This document shows, piece by piece, positions 1 through 11,411 of a DNA stretch of 64,000 nucleotides (the stretch's first letter is position 1; the number at the start of each line of letters is the position of its first letter). Source of the DNA: Scalesia atractyloides (lineage: Eukaryota > Streptophyta > Magnoliopsida > Asterales > Asteraceae); the NCBI GenBank assembly GCA_947069175.1, contig CAMTDV010000013.1, forward strand, positions 59,650,610 to 59,714,609. Reading direction: 5' to 3'. The notes under the pieces are model-generated. The model saw nothing but the letters and a program-made list of their open reading frames with translations. It did no database searches and was not told the origin of the DNA. A program made the position numbers and the translations under genes.

Positions 1-520
1 AATTTTGAAAAGTTTGAGATTCTGATTCAGATTCAGTTTCAAAATTTTTATCTGAATCAGCAGGACGAGAATGCTCATTTTTTGTCATTTCAGAATCGGT
101 CCATTGTTCCGGGGTTGAAGATGAAGATGATGATTCGCCCGATTCTTCCAGTACTATGCCAGTGTCATTCTTTACAGGTTCAGCTGTTTGGTTGGTTTCC
201 TCATTGTCAACCTTGGGATCAGCATCAACAGCTGGTACTTCCTGAGAAATAATTCCCGTCTCTTCAGTAGGAACTGAGGAAACCGTATCACCTGTCGATG
301 TTGTATCTGTAGCAAAATTCGTGTTTTCATCACAAGAATTATCACATTTATTATCAGCATTCGATGAAAAAACAAAATTAAAACAATCTATGTTATCAAC
401 ACAACCAACACTGTCTGAAAATGTAAATTGTTTAGCTAGAAATTGATTCAAAATGTCAAAAGCAGGTTTATAAAAATCATAGTCAGCAGCCGAATTGTCT
501 GAATTGGAATTCAGACATTC
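1..520 (-). CDS. Partial Ty1/copia-type Gag linker region, acidic
   Basis: Read on the minus strand from 520 to 1 this is one uninterrupted frame of about 173 codons with no start or stop, so it is the inside of a larger reading frame cut by the gap on one side and the window edge on the other. It begins with residues ECLNSNSDNSAADYDFYKPA, followed by a segment with several Cys, then a long acidic Ser/Thr/Glu-rich stretch. No catalytic motif is present. Composition and position match the low-complexity linker between the Gag zinc knuckle and protease in large copia elements (family knowledge). It may continue the minus-strand gag at 4579-6390, the gypsy element at 621-4578 having inserted between; this is inference because the gap hides the junction. 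Confidence 0.5.
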
Positions 521-620
521 NNNNNNNNNNNNNNNNNNNNNNNNNNNNNNNNNNNNNNNNNNNNNNNNNNNNNNNNNNNNNNNNNNNNNNNNNNNNNNNN
601 NNNNNNNNNNNNNNNNNNNN
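521..620. other. Assembly gap (100 N)
   Basis: One hundred consecutive N. The round length suggests a placeholder and not a measured size. The 5' part of the gypsy element and the left side of its insertion site are hidden here. Confidence 0.99.
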
Positions 621-622
621 AG

Positions 623-1548
623 GAAGTAGTTTCTCGGCACGGAGTGCCAACATCCATCATCTCAGACAGAGATGCTCGCTTCACGTCCAACTTCTGGCGG
701 TCACTCCAGAAAGCGTTGGGAACACGCTTGGATATGAGCACAGCCTATCACCCTCAGACTGATGGTCAAAGCGAAAGGACCATACAAACCTTGGAAGACA
801 TGCTTAGGGCATGCGTCGTAGACTTCGGAAATAGTTGGGAAATCCACCCGCCTCTAGTAGAATTCTCATATAACAACAGTTATCATACGAGTATTTCGGC
901 AGCACCGTTTGAGGCATTATACGGTCGTAAATGTAGATCACCGGTCTGCTGGGCAGAAGTCGGTGATAGTCAACTCACAGGCCCTGAGTTAATACTTGAG
1001 GCTACTGAAAAGATTGTACAAATCAGAAACCGCATGGCGGCGGCACGAGATCGACAGAAAAGCTACGCTGATCAACGACGCAAACCGCTCGAATTTCAAG
1101 TAGGCGACCGCCTCCTACTAAAGGTGTCACCCTGGAAGGGTGTAATCCGTTTTGGAAAACGGGGCAAACTAAACCCACGGTATGTAGGCCCGTTTGTAAT
1201 CTTGAAACGTTCGGACCCGTAGCTTATCAATTAGACCTTCCTGCCGAACTCAGTGGAGTTCACAACGTATTTCACGTGTCAAATCTGAAGAAGTGTCTAT
1301 CAGATGAAACTCTAGTCATTCCATTGGATGAAATCCAAGTGGATGAACAACTGCACTTTGTGGAACAGCCTATCGAGATCATGGATCGTGAGATCAAGAC
1401 TCGAAGGCACAGCAAGATTCCTATCGTTAAGGTTCGTTTGGACTCTAAGCGTGGACCGGAGTTCACGTGGGAAAGAGAGGACCAAATGAAAAGCAAATAC
1501 CCACACCTCTTCGCAGCTGGGCAGCAAACTAACGATACCAGTAACTAA
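623..1548 (+). pseudogene. Ty3/gypsy integrase C-terminal half plus chromodomain-like tail, frameshifted
   Basis: The frame from 623 to 1222 has the end of the integrase core: DRDARFTSNFW, then AYHPQTDGQSERTIQTLED with the catalytic Glu, then YGRKCRSPVCW and the GDRLLLKVSPWKG motif typical of the Ty3 integrase C-terminus. It stops at 1220-1222. The continuation (GPVAYQLDLP, VFHVSNLKKCL, EIMDREIKTRR, GPEFTWEREDQM, KYPHLF) lies in another frame from 1213 to 1548, so one base is missing near 1207-1212. The tail resembles a degenerate chromodomain, which in chromoviruses directs integration to chromatin. The reverse transcriptase and RNase H parts are not in the window. Not functional as it stands. 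Confidence 0.88.
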
Positions 1549-1822
1549 ATTTTCGGGACGAAAATTCTTTCAACATGGGGATGATGTGACAACCTGGAAA
1601 TTTCTCATACTTTCGCATACCATTGTTAACTAAGTCCTTGTGCATGGCACTTGGGAATCTTTGTGCATGGCACTTGGGAACTTCTTGTAACTTCGCATAC
1701 CATCATAAACGAACTAACACTTTGTGAGTGGCACTCTAAACATGTACGCTGCATTCAAAACCGCATTTACTCAATTTTCGGGACGAAAATTCTTTCAACA
1801 TGGGGATAATGTGACATCCCGG
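1549..1822 (+). repeat. Duplicated polypurine tract / LTR start junction
   Basis: The block with TTTCGGGACGAAAATTC followed by TTTCAACATGGGGAT and TGTGACA occurs twice: LTR-like start at 1585 and again at 1810. About 225 bp separate the two. Only the second start is followed by the full LTR. The spacer itself has a short internal duplication (TGTGCATGGCACTTGGGAA twice near 1640-1680) and a repeated ACTTCGCATACCAT. Confidence 0.7.
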
Positions 1823-2814
1823 TTTTTCGGATAACTTAAACGCAATACTTGTCGAATAAATTGTATGCTACGTATTAAACGTGTACGAGTTAGTGAATAC
1901 GTGATGTGCGATTATGTGATTGTTTTAGTTATAAAATAATTATGGTAAAAATGTACACGAACCGAACCGAACCGCGACACGAACCAACTTTGATTCCTTG
2001 TGACTCTAGGAGTTAACCAAGTGTTAAACTTTAAACCCAAGTCTCTTCGGCCATGCTTTCTATCCAAAACCCAAGACCATATCCGCGAGCAACCCAAATC
2101 ACTCTCGGCCGAGATCAAGCCCAAACCGCAAACCCATTGTGTTCAAACCCAAACCAAACCAACCCAAGTTCCTCGGCCACGAGCTCAAGCCAAAACCGTA
2201 ATCCTCATCTCGTTACGCCTATATATACTAACACTCATGCATGTTCCTTCACAAACACAAACCCTAATAGCAAAACAGCCGTCGGCTGCCTTACTCTTGT
2301 CCCATTGATCGCGAGCAACCTCTTCCTTCATCACCTTGATCTGATCAGCCCTTGTTACATTCCATTCGGTCGCGAGATCAGCTCATTGTTCAGTCCTCGA
2401 TCACAAACAGCCTACTTCATCATCATCTCTCGGCCGCAAGCATCTTTGATCACCGGTTCCTTATCTTACTCACGGTTCGTTTACCTTAGCATTAAAAGAT
2501 TAGAATTTATCATATGTTACAAGATCATATTCGGATACATGTGTTTTGATTTTGTTGTTTTTTCGGATTGAATGATTGAATGAAACGATTGTGTTGTTTT
2601 CGGATTGTTAAGGCTAGGTTGAAAGTTGGATGTTTGTTTGAAAATCTGAAATCATAAGTTGTATTTGTTTATAAAAACTAGAGATGTTGATTAGGGTTTG
2701 TATGGATATGTTATATGTATTGATCTATGATTAGAAAAACTGGTTCTTGATCGCCTAGGTTAATAATATGAACGGTTTATGCGACAGAATGCTGAAACAG
2801 TTTGCTGAGTAATA

Positions 2815-2842
2815 GTTACAGCCGACTTCATCTGGCTGTAAC
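2815..2842. repeat. Perfect 9-bp inverted repeat in gypsy LTR
   Basis: GTTACAGCC at 2815-2823 pairs perfectly with GGCTGTAAC at 2834-2842 around a 10-nt loop. Confidence 0.8.
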
Positions 2843-3153
2843 TCGGTCATTAGTTGTCGAAAAACAGATTTTATGATGTCTAGAACGTAGGGATTTGAAT
2901 AAGGAATCTAATGGCGCTGGATTCATAATTTTCTGAAGTCGTTTGATATTTTTAAGTGGCCAAATAAGTTCAGTAACTAAAGCTGTGAAAATCCTGAAAT
3001 TTTGTTGGTTGTTTATCGAGTTGGATTTTATAATCAGTAGGGAGTCGAGTCATGAATTTTGTACAGAAACTAGGTATGGAAATTTCCGGGCAACTCCAAC
3101 TGGAATTTTGTTAATTGGACGATCAGTGATTTTTAAATAAATTCTTCCGTGGA

Positions 3154-3185
3154 CTGCAGTCAGAAAGCGACGAATCTGACTGCAG
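3154..3185. repeat. Perfect 11-bp inverted repeat in gypsy LTR
   Basis: CTGCAGTCAGA at 3154-3164 pairs perfectly with TCTGACTGCAG at 3175-3185 around a 10-nt loop. Confidence 0.85.
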
Positions 3186-4024
3186 CCTAGTATATTAATA
3201 TTTGTGGTTAATTGGTAAAGATTTAGGACTTGGAAAATTTATATAAATTTCTACATTATAGATGTCACCTGCTGTAAATAATTGGAATTTTTGGAACGTT
3301 GGAACTATTTTATAAAAATCCTAGAAAACAGCTGAATTATGAGTATTAAGCTGAAATATGATAAATTGTGTTGATTACTATGATCACATGAGGATACTTG
3401 CATGCATGTTTGAGTGTTAGATATGTTGTTTGTGTGTATCACTTTGTGCCTAAATTAAGTGTAGAATTTGTGTTGGTGTGTTCACACACTGACTTGAAAT
3501 CAATTGGTTTGTTAGGACGCAATTAGCGGTCCCATCCCTTACAACTTCTTTGCTACACTAACCGAGCAACTAAAGGTGAGTTCACGGCCCCTAACTTTAT
3601 CCGGTTTTTAAACAACAGGGGGAGAAACATGTATACACTCTTCAAACTCAATCTCTTTACGTTATACGAAATTGACGTCACATAACTATTCGGTAACTAA
3701 GTTGATGTTAATGTAATGTTATGGTCACTAAGCTGCTATATCACTTAAGTCCTCGTCAATCTCTCGGATTGTTAGTATTGGGTTTTAATAGCGGGGGAAT
3801 TATAAGTAGTACTACTGGGCCCGACAAGCCCCATCCGAGCTAGTCACGCTAGCCGACCGGTATGGTCAACGGGTGAATAATTTGGCCTAACTTCGCCATG
3901 GTCAGTGATAGGCCTGGCAACACGGAGGCACAACAGTCAGCTTCGATCGCGAACACTTACGTGACATAACTTTAGGCTAGCTACCTGAATATGTTAACAT
4001 TGAACTTAATTACGAATCAACAAT

Positions 4025-4152
4025 ATTATCCCGGGTTGAGGATAATGGAAACAACAACTTATTATTCCGGGTTTGGAATAATGGAAACAACAACTTATTA
4101 TTCCGGGTTTGGAATAATGAAACTAAATCGTTATCCCGGGTTAGGGATAACG
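4025..4152. repeat. Four tandem hairpin units (36-bp period) in gypsy LTR
   Basis: Units start at 4025, 4061 and 4097 (36-bp period), with a diverged fourth at 4129. Each holds an inverted repeat around a CGGGTT-type loop: ATTATCC/GGATAAT (4025-4046), ATTATTCC/GGAATAAT (4061-4082 and 4097-4118), and CGTTATCCC/GGGATAACG (4129-4152). Stem sequence changes between units but pairing is kept by matching changes in both arms. Confidence 0.85.
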
Positions 4153-4578
4153 GGGAAAACAAACTATAACCGAACAAACGAATTTATGAAAACCTGTGAA
4201 CTCACTCATCTTTAATGTTGACACTTGTTTCTTTACATGTTTCTCAGTACGCTAGGAGCTCTAGGTGCACTCACATGCATTGAACAAGACATCTTTTATC
4301 GAGTCTTATTTACAAATATTTTTTTAGGTTTTTCATTTGTTTTGGTGTTTGTGTTGGCGCCCGCTTCACTACTTATTTATGCTTCCGCTCAACTTTAAAA
4401 ACTAATGCTTCCGCTAAATATTGGTAACTAATCAAGACAATATAAAATCTACGACAAATGATTTTTGAAAACGTATTATCAAATCATATAGAGTCGTTCG
4501 ACGTACTAGTGTTTCAGATTCTGGTTTGTTCACACGCCTCGCGGTAAAACTCCGCAAGTGGAAATTGAGGGTGTGACA

Positions 4579-6390
4579 TGAGGTGTCTTGTTTTTCAATA
4601 TCAGAATGACTGACTTCAACCATCATTACTTTCTCAACAATCATTTCTTCTTCGCATTGTGTATTCTTATTATATCTATGTTCACCAAAAAAAACCATTA
4701 TAAACATCAGGAGGCATTAATGCTTGAAAAGTATTTTGTAAAATTTCTTCACCAGAATAGTAACAATGATAAGATTCTTCTGGAACATCATCGTAAACAA
4801 TCTCAGCACAATTTTCTTCCATTTCTGGTTCTGGTTCTTCAATAATTTTGCCAATGCTGCATGACCTTCGGTTTTCGAAAGATATGTATCTCAGTTGAAA
4901 CCTTCATCTTCTTGTGTAGCGACCATGGCTTTATTTTTTTATCTTGTCGAATCCTCATCTAATTGGAAAAGTTTTATTGATTGCAGGTTGTTGAGAAGTT
5001 ATGTGACATATTGCCCCTTTTATAATAATCATCAAACGGATTTTGATAACTTCCATAAACTTCTCTATTCGGATATTCTCTTTTAAAGTAGCCTTTTTCC
5101 CTACACTTGAAGAAAATCACTCTGGATTTATCAAATCCTAGTTTTGTGTCAGAACCTATGAGACATTTCCTCCCAGTAATTTCCAAAATTTTTGCGCTCT
5201 TCGAATTATACTAGCTAAACACCATTTTATATCATTAGCTTCAACTCCTCTGAATCAATTTGATCATAAGCTTCTTTTGTGATTTTAGGATTCCCGGTCT
5301 TTTTACTACTAAACACTCATAAGATTCCAATACTACAGCAAATAATCCCATGTGTTATTTAGCCGTGTGTTCAGTGAAATCTTGAGCATTCTAAAGATTT
5401 GCGGCAATATTGCACTACAGAATATGAGGATTAGAAATGTTCTGGCTGTTGTAGCTATTTGAACTTTAAGATGACTGGGGGCTCTGAATTGGAGAATTTG
5501 GCTCAAAACTCGTATAAGATGAAAAACCAGTTCAACTATTTGGAGTAACTGTTGAATAACCAGAAGAACTTTCTACACTGTAAGCTGTTTGAATCTTTGG
5601 GCCTTGAATGTTGGCTGTCGAACTTCCTTTATTGTAAAGATTAACATCTTGTTGAGTACTCACATTTTTTGATTTAGCCATTTTTTGCATTTCAAGCTCA
5701 TGCCCTTCAAGTTTTTCAAAGAATTTACTTAAACTCAAAGTACCATATTTTGAACTGTTTTTTCATGTCGTTAGATAAGTCGACCATTCTCCCTGAGGCA
5801 ATGTGTCGACCAACTTGTCAACCCATTCTTCATCTTCTTTTCGTATACCCAAACGTTTTATTTCCACGACCAGATGACAATATCTCTCAATAAACTGTTT
5901 CATCGTTTCTCCTCTAAAAGTTGTAAAGATATCAAACTCTTTCTTGAGTAGCGTTGCTTTACTTTTTAACATTTTTGTGCTACCCTGAAATTTTACTTTT
6001 AATGCATTCTAGACTGAGTGATCATCTCCATCATGCTGTAGCAAAGTAAATATATCTTCTTTTTACGGCTTGTTTCAGAATATTCATCATCTTCTTTTCT
6101 CTCACGTACTTATTTTTCTCTATTGTAGTAAGTTGAGCTAACGTTTTTTCAAGCCGATTATCTCAAGTAAGAACAACATACTTCTCCTCAATGGCATACC
6201 AGCAATCGAAATAATTGGCTTGTATCCAGTTCACAAATCTTTCATTCCAACCTCCATAATCTTCTAGATTCATCAACTTTGGTGGTTTTTCCATCATCCC
6301 TATCAGATTATCTAAGTTTAGACTTTTAGTAAGTTTCGTGGAAGTTGATGTTGACAGTGTAGTGAAGGAATTGTAAAACTCTTACTCCAT
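4579..6390 (-). pseudogene. Ty1/copia Gag (element F), decayed
   Basis: Minus-strand gag read from an ATG at 6390 that is followed two codons later by TAA. Then come the N-terminal Gag blocks NLIGMMEKPPKLMN, DYGGWNERFVNW and QANYFDCWYAIEEKY (6350-6180), the Gag core LKKEFDIFTTFRGETMKQFI through LVDTLPQGEW (5960-5770), a Ser/Gln-rich spacer (5730-5530), and a zinc-knuckle block FFKCREKGYFKREYPNRE (about 5110) in which a Cys is replaced by Phe, the His by Tyr and the last Cys by Tyr. Stops and frameshifts are frequent. In the intact family Gag packages the element RNA into virus-like particles. The gene is cut at 4579 by the gypsy element; the 1-520 fragment may be its continuation. Confidence 0.8.
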
Positions 6391-6879
6391 TTCGTCACGA
6401 AATTTGTTGAAAATCAGCTTGGTGCAAAGTTAAGCTTTGTGCAAATTTGACCTGGTGTGAAGATAGACAAAAAACAATTTAATCCCAGTTCGTACGAAGT
6501 TAAAAACAAACAACATTCAGATCTATCTTTGTGCGAAGATAAAAATCTAAATTTTTCAAGAGTTTACTTCGTACGTAGTGAGATTTTACTTCGTATGAAG
6601 TTGATTTGATTTTTAAACTTGATAGTTTTTCACTTTGTGCGAAGGTCGAATTCTTTTCGTGCGAAGTGAGTTTCAAATTTTACGTTTTTTTTTTTCATTT
6701 TGATCATGATTTCGTTTGATTTTAAGTCTAATTCTTTCAAGGGTTTGCTAGAACATGATTTTAGTAATCCTTGAGAAAATCATTCCATTTCGACTGTTAA
6801 ATCTTTGAAAAATGATAAAAGATGAGAAAAATAAGTAGAAGAGAAGTTGAATCTTGTTCTTTGTATTCAGATCAGTCCT
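6391..6879 (-). repeat. Copia F leader with array of CTTCGTRCGAAG-type palindromes
   Basis: Untranslated leader between primer-binding site and gag. Near-palindromic words of the form (A)CTTCGTRCGAAG(T) recur: near 6420-6470 (degenerate, about three), 6489-6500, 6526-6539, 6566-6580, 6588-6602, 6631-6645 and 6653-6668. Two more (TTTGTATGAAGTGAC) lie in the LTR at 7159-7174 and 7183-7198. Confidence 0.7.
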
Positions 6880-6895
6880 CCAAGCTCTAATACCA
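6880..6895 (-). other. tRNA-Met-type primer-binding site, copia F
   Basis: On the minus strand the sequence is TGGTATTAGAGCTTGG, one change from the TGGTATCAGAGC primer-binding site complementary to initiator tRNA-Met used by most plant copia elements. It lies between the leader and an LTR, as expected. Confidence 0.75.
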
Positions 6896-6898
6896 GTA

Positions 6899-7214
6899 GG
6901 TACATGCTCGGATCCGATTAGCTCAGGTCTGATCTAGTTAACCTAGTCTTAATCGTGCGAAATTCGTTTTAGATTAAGCGACATGTTTAACAAGATTATA
7001 TTTCCTCAATTTATTTGATTTTCATTAATAGTTCAACGTTTACAAGATCTTGAAAACACTCGACAAAGCTCCGCCATCAAGTCTACCAAAACAGTTACAA
7101 ATGAACTAGCCAATCCACCTATTTATAGACATCTAGCTCAGTGTAGAGTGAACTAGTTTCTTTGTATGAAGTGACATTCCACCTTTGTATGAAGTGACCA
7201 TACAACTATGAAAT
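6899..7214 (-). repeat. Copia F 5' LTR, boundaries approximate
   Basis: Non-coding stretch between the F primer-binding site and the D gag. On the minus strand it has a TATA box (CTATAAATAGG, TATAAAT at 7121-7127). I could not place TG...CA ends exactly. Position suggests F inserted into the D gag near 7215, cutting D off before its protease (inference). Confidence 0.5.
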
Positions 7215-10195
7215 TTATACATTATGCTCCCTATTACATACTCGATACGACTTGATAACGTAGGCAACAGACATATGCATCAAAAGATGAACTCTCGACT
7301 GATTTCCAAAATTTTGATGATAATAATTTCTAGAGTCATTTTGGTGAAAATTTCGACTACCACCGGAGTGATGTCTATTTTGTTGTGAACTTTGACCTCT
7401 GAAATTATTTGACTGACCATTAAAGTTATTCATTTTAGGTGAACTACTCCTAGGCCTGTCGAATCTGCAAGATGTAGACGCAGGCTGAAATCTTGGTTGA
7501 TTTCTTTGAAAACGAGAAAATTGTTGATTTCCTGTTTCAGCATGTCTTCAACAACAGACTTCATTGATGAGTTTGATTTCTTCAACTCACAATTACCCTT
7601 CTTTTTTGGTGATTTGTCTTTCTTCGTTTCTCTCAAAGGTGTTTCACCCTTCTTGTAAGGACAACACCTAACCACATGTCCTTTTTATGACAATTAAAGC
7701 AAGAACTTTTTGCAAAAGATGTCTTTGGTGAAGTCTTGGAACTTGTTGGTTCTAATGACATGGGAGATGACTTAGAAGGACCAATGTTTGTTTCTTGTGA
7801 TTTGTCCTTGTTCATTTTATCTTTAACAAGCTTCTCATTTGACTCTGTTTCAATTACCATTTTCTCGTTTTTCATGTCATCCCCTTTCAAAATTCATCTT
7901 TTTAACATAATGTTGTTTCGTACATTGGAAAGATGCATTTTATTTTTGAAAACAATGTCACTTTTGGTCTCCTTCTCAACACAGCCACTTCATACTCAGA
8001 AACACCAACATTCTCAGATGCAGAACTATCAGGTACTTCGACAGTCATCGGCTCAATCACAGCTGCACCATACACAAAATCTATTAAATCATCTTCATGT
8101 GGTAAAAATGTATATTCCTGATGAATAGGTGGAGGAACTTCATTAAGTCCCACCGTTGTTAGATCGATACTCTTTTTTAAGTTTCCCATCATGTAATTGT
8201 TTACAAATGAAGTGTTTCTAAATTGGTCTATTTTTCTTTGAATTTCAACAATCTTAACTTGTGCATCAGATAACTCTCCGCACTTATTAGATAGCTCTTT
8301 TGTTTTATCTCTCATATTCTCATGTGTTAAATCTATCACTTGAATCTCTTTATTTAATTTTTAAGTCAAAGTTTTAACTTCACCTTCACATGATTTAACT
8401 TTCTTTAGGTATTGAGACTTTTTTTCTTTATGAAAAAGTTTGATTCTTTTAGATCATTTAGTTCATTTATCAGACTTTGGTTGTATGTGGACAACCTATC
8501 AACTGTACCTTTTAGTTCACTGCAACTCATGTAGATAGAACTTACTAGCTTTGCTCAAATCGGCCATAAATGCTGCAAAATCAGTTTTGACCTTCTCTTC
8601 TTCGTCCGATTGCACATGTACGTCATTAGTCTTTGCCTCTTCAGCTGATTTTTCTTTAGGCTTGACCTGTTCAGCAACAATGTGTTCTTTGGCAGCTTCA
8701 CTTGATGCTCATGCTACCTGTTCCGCAACAATATTCTCTTTAGAACTCTCTTCTTTAACATCATCACTAGCTTCCCCCTCAACTTGTTGATCTTCTTCAA
8801 ACACTATAACAATCTATGTCGTTAGAGCTTGTGTTATGGTTGCATCATCTTCAAGGTGAACACTCCAATCATATGAACCATCAGGAGAAGTAGTAGAAAC
8901 AAGTGCCCGTGATTGTTGACTAGATGAATTATGAAATGTTGAAGATTGTTATGATTCTCCTATTTGTCTTTAACATTCTCTAGCAAGATGCCCAAGGTTT
9001 TGACATCTAAAGAATCGAACTTTGGATTTATCAAATCCAACCTTATTCCCAATCAACTTCCTACCAGTTCTGTTCATCAATCGTTTAACTCTGATAGACA
9101 TCATGGCCATCTGCCATTGAATATCCATCTCATACAAGTCGTCTGGATCAATCTACTCATAATATTTGTCCAGTGCTGCTGATATGTTATCTTGCCCTGT
9201 ATATAATTCTAATATGATGCAACAAATGAGGTAAGGAGAGACAGTTGATTTTCAGCTGATTTTACACTCATACGCATAGAGTTGGGAATTCTACTGTTAT
9301 TCGATACAGTATGCTATTCTTGTTGTCTCTTACCTGCAATTGAACCTCCCGTTGAGGCAATAAAACACAACACCATTAGCATCAACATAACCATTTTCAT
9401 TTTCATAAGAGTGAAAAGTAGTTGCTGAGTCACAAGAAGCGTTGTGAGTAGATGAAGATGGAATGCCTTTGTAGACTCCCGGATCTTGAACCTGATCATA
9501 ACATGTTCCTTCTTCTTCATGTTGAGCTTGTAAGCTCTCAATTTCCCACAACCTCTTCTAAGTCTTTGGTTTCATAATCTGCTTCACCCTTTATCATGAG
9601 AGTGTAAATATCCCATTTAGCATGTAGAGCATCTAGCAACTTGTCATTGATCTCAGTATCCATGTATCCCTCAATGTCATACTTGTTTATCTCAGTCATC
9701 AGATGATAGAACCTTGTGATGATATCTTCAAGGGACACATTTCTCATGTATTTAAAAACAGCAAATTGCTTCTTCAGCAGATCAATCTTGTTCTTCTTCA
9801 CATCAGCATTGCCCTCATACCGCTTCTCTAATGCATCCCACATCTCTTTTGAAGTAGTGTACTTCTTAAAGGTATGTTTAATGCCATCAGGTAGGGACAT
9901 CTTTATAGCAGCTAGGGTTTTCTTCTCAGCTTCATACATTTTCTTATCTGCATCATCCATATTGACATACACAGTGACCCGTTGTTTGCCTTCGAACTCA
10001 TGAGTAGGGTTCATATACCCATCCTCAATACAGATCCACATCCGTGTATCCTGGTATTCAATAAAAGACTGGAACCTGTCTTTCTAAGGTATTGTTCTAC
10101 CTTCATCAGCTTTGGTGGCTTGTTGGTAGTACCAACCTCATGTTCCATCTTCAATAGCTCATTCAAATTCGACATACTCAACATTTTTACCGAAC
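7215..10195 (-). pseudogene. Ty1/copia Gag polyprotein (element D), frameshifted
   Basis: Minus-strand gag starting near ATG 10184/10175 (MSNLNELLKMEHEV). Blocks in order: WICIEDGYMNPTHEFEGKQR and the UBN2-like Gag core (DKKMYEAEKKTLAAIKMSLP, KKNKIDLLKKQFAVFKYMRN, NDKLLDALHAKWDIY) at 10041-9538; DPDDLYEMDIQWQMAM and a first zinc knuckle around 9090-8980 whose first Cys positions are altered; a Glu/Lys-rich coiled-coil region (8800-7900); a second knuckle SCFNCHKK with its His/Cys half in another frame (7700-7660); and an Asn/Gln/Ser-rich tail at 7430-7215. At least five frame changes or stops. No protease or reverse transcriptase follows, because element F lies immediately downstream. Element C lies just upstream of the start. 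Confidence 0.82.
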
Positions 10196-10261
10196 CGGCA
10201 CGCTACAAACGTTTAAAGACTGGCCAAAAATAGTTTTACCAAATCATACTGCTTAGACTCG

Positions 10262-10963
10262 TGTTAGGAAACTTTTATGTAAGTATTAAAAAACGTGATC
10301 TATCTGATCAACTAATGAAGATAAAGTCATGAAGGTCAAACAGAACGAAGAGACGAGGCTGGATAGAAGAAAAGGGACAACCCATCTTCTACATTTATCA
10401 CATATAGATCAAGAACAAGTAAAGACAATCAGAAGAGACCATTCTGATGGATCTGATGATATTTCTGATGAAAATCATCAGTTCTAGTAAATTCTGGTCA
10501 TCAGAATTTCTGATGATCTCTTCATCAGATTTTCTGATGAGATGGATCTCAAGACTTTTGAGACACCAACTTGTCTGAAAAATAAGGCTCTGCTATTTCC
10601 TAAAGTAGCAAGTTGACCCTAGTGGATTCAATGAATATGCCAAGAAGCCACTTTATGTAGAGCAAGTGCATGAATAAACACTCTCTATAAATTGAGAGTT
10701 AAAACCACCGAAAGGGAGTGAGTCAAGCCAAGCACTTAATACATACTACAAAAGCTCCATTACCCTTTCACCATAAAATTATACAAGTATTCGTTGGTTT
10801 GTACTAGTCAATAATCTCACAATCAACTTGTAAACCATTTTGTTTCAAAGTGATATAAACTTGAAAATTTTGTAGTTGTTGTTTCTTGAAAAGTTCAATT
10901 TCTATTTCCACACACTATTTTCATATTTGTTGAAATCAATTGGCATATTAAGTTAAAAGAGCA
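10262..10963 (+). repeat. 5' LTR of element C
   Basis: Starts TGTTAGGAAAC, ends GAGCA. Contains about nine copies of TCTGATGA or its complement TCATCAGA at 10441-10550, upstream of a TATA box (CTCTATAAATTGAGAG, 10683-10698) that lies inside an inverted repeat. Confidence 0.85.
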
Positions 10964-10964
10964 T

Positions 10965-10976
10965 TGGTATCAGAGC
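10965..10976 (+). other. Primer-binding site of element C
   Basis: TGGTATCAGAGC, complementary to the 3' end of plant initiator tRNA-Met, one base after the LTR end. Confidence 0.85.
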
Positions 10977-11411
10977 AGGTTGAATAAATTATTTTCAAAC
11001 GATCAACTGCTCATCTCTTTTCATATAATTTATGTTCTTGTTTTCGTCTATTTGTGCTCATATATCTCTTTCAAAATTAAAAAAAAATCCACCAAAAATC
11101 TCTGAGTATTAGGGTACATTACATCACAAAGCAAAATTTATGAACAAAAAATCATTTCTCACACACACTCTCGGCTAATCTTTAAAAACTTAGTTATCAA
11201 GATTGGAGAGAAAAAGGGAGACACATAGGCAAGATAATCATTGTAATCTTACAGAAATAGCCACCTAAAACATTTAATGGAGAAAATCTTACCTCACACA
11301 GTTCTCTTTGCCTCTGACTGAGGATCTCATGCATTAAAGGGCAGTGAAAATAAAAAGAAAGAAAATCTTAAGTTGGTAAATACCATTTATGGTGGAACTA
11401 TCACTTTCACT

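Larger units (their letters stand above)
621..4578 (+). mobile_element. Ty3/gypsy retrotransposon, 3' half (integrase to 3' LTR)
   Basis: Plus-strand Ty3/gypsy element truncated on its 5' side by the gap. Order: integrase core, C-terminal chromodomain-like tail, stop, polypurine-tract region (duplicated), then a long LTR starting TGTGACATCC and ending GGGTGTGACA. The chromodomain-like tail suggests the Tekay/Del chromovirus branch (family knowledge). Its insertion interrupts a minus-strand copia gag that resumes at 4579. The target-site duplication cannot be checked because the left end is missing. Confidence 0.85.
1810..4578 (+). repeat. Ty3/gypsy 3' LTR (about 2.77 kb)
   Basis: Begins TGTGACATCCCGG directly after the polypurine tract and ends GGGTGTGACA. 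A TATA box (CCTATATATACTAAC) lies at about 2217-2231. The LTR has no coding capacity that I can support; open frames at 2000-2571 are short and unlike known proteins. It contains two perfect-stem hairpins (2815-2842 and 3154-3185) and an array of four hairpin repeats (4025-4152). Ends TG...CA as expected. Confidence 0.75.

Noticed and set aside
2053..2571. 172-codon plus-strand frame in the gypsy LTR
   Set aside because: Located across the LTR TATA region, Ser/Pro/Asn-rich, no motif, and a shorter shadow frame overlaps it; no evidence of coding.
4025..4152. Regular repeats that could suggest a CRISPR-like array
   Set aside because: Only four units, contiguous with no unique spacers, within a plant retrotransposon LTR.
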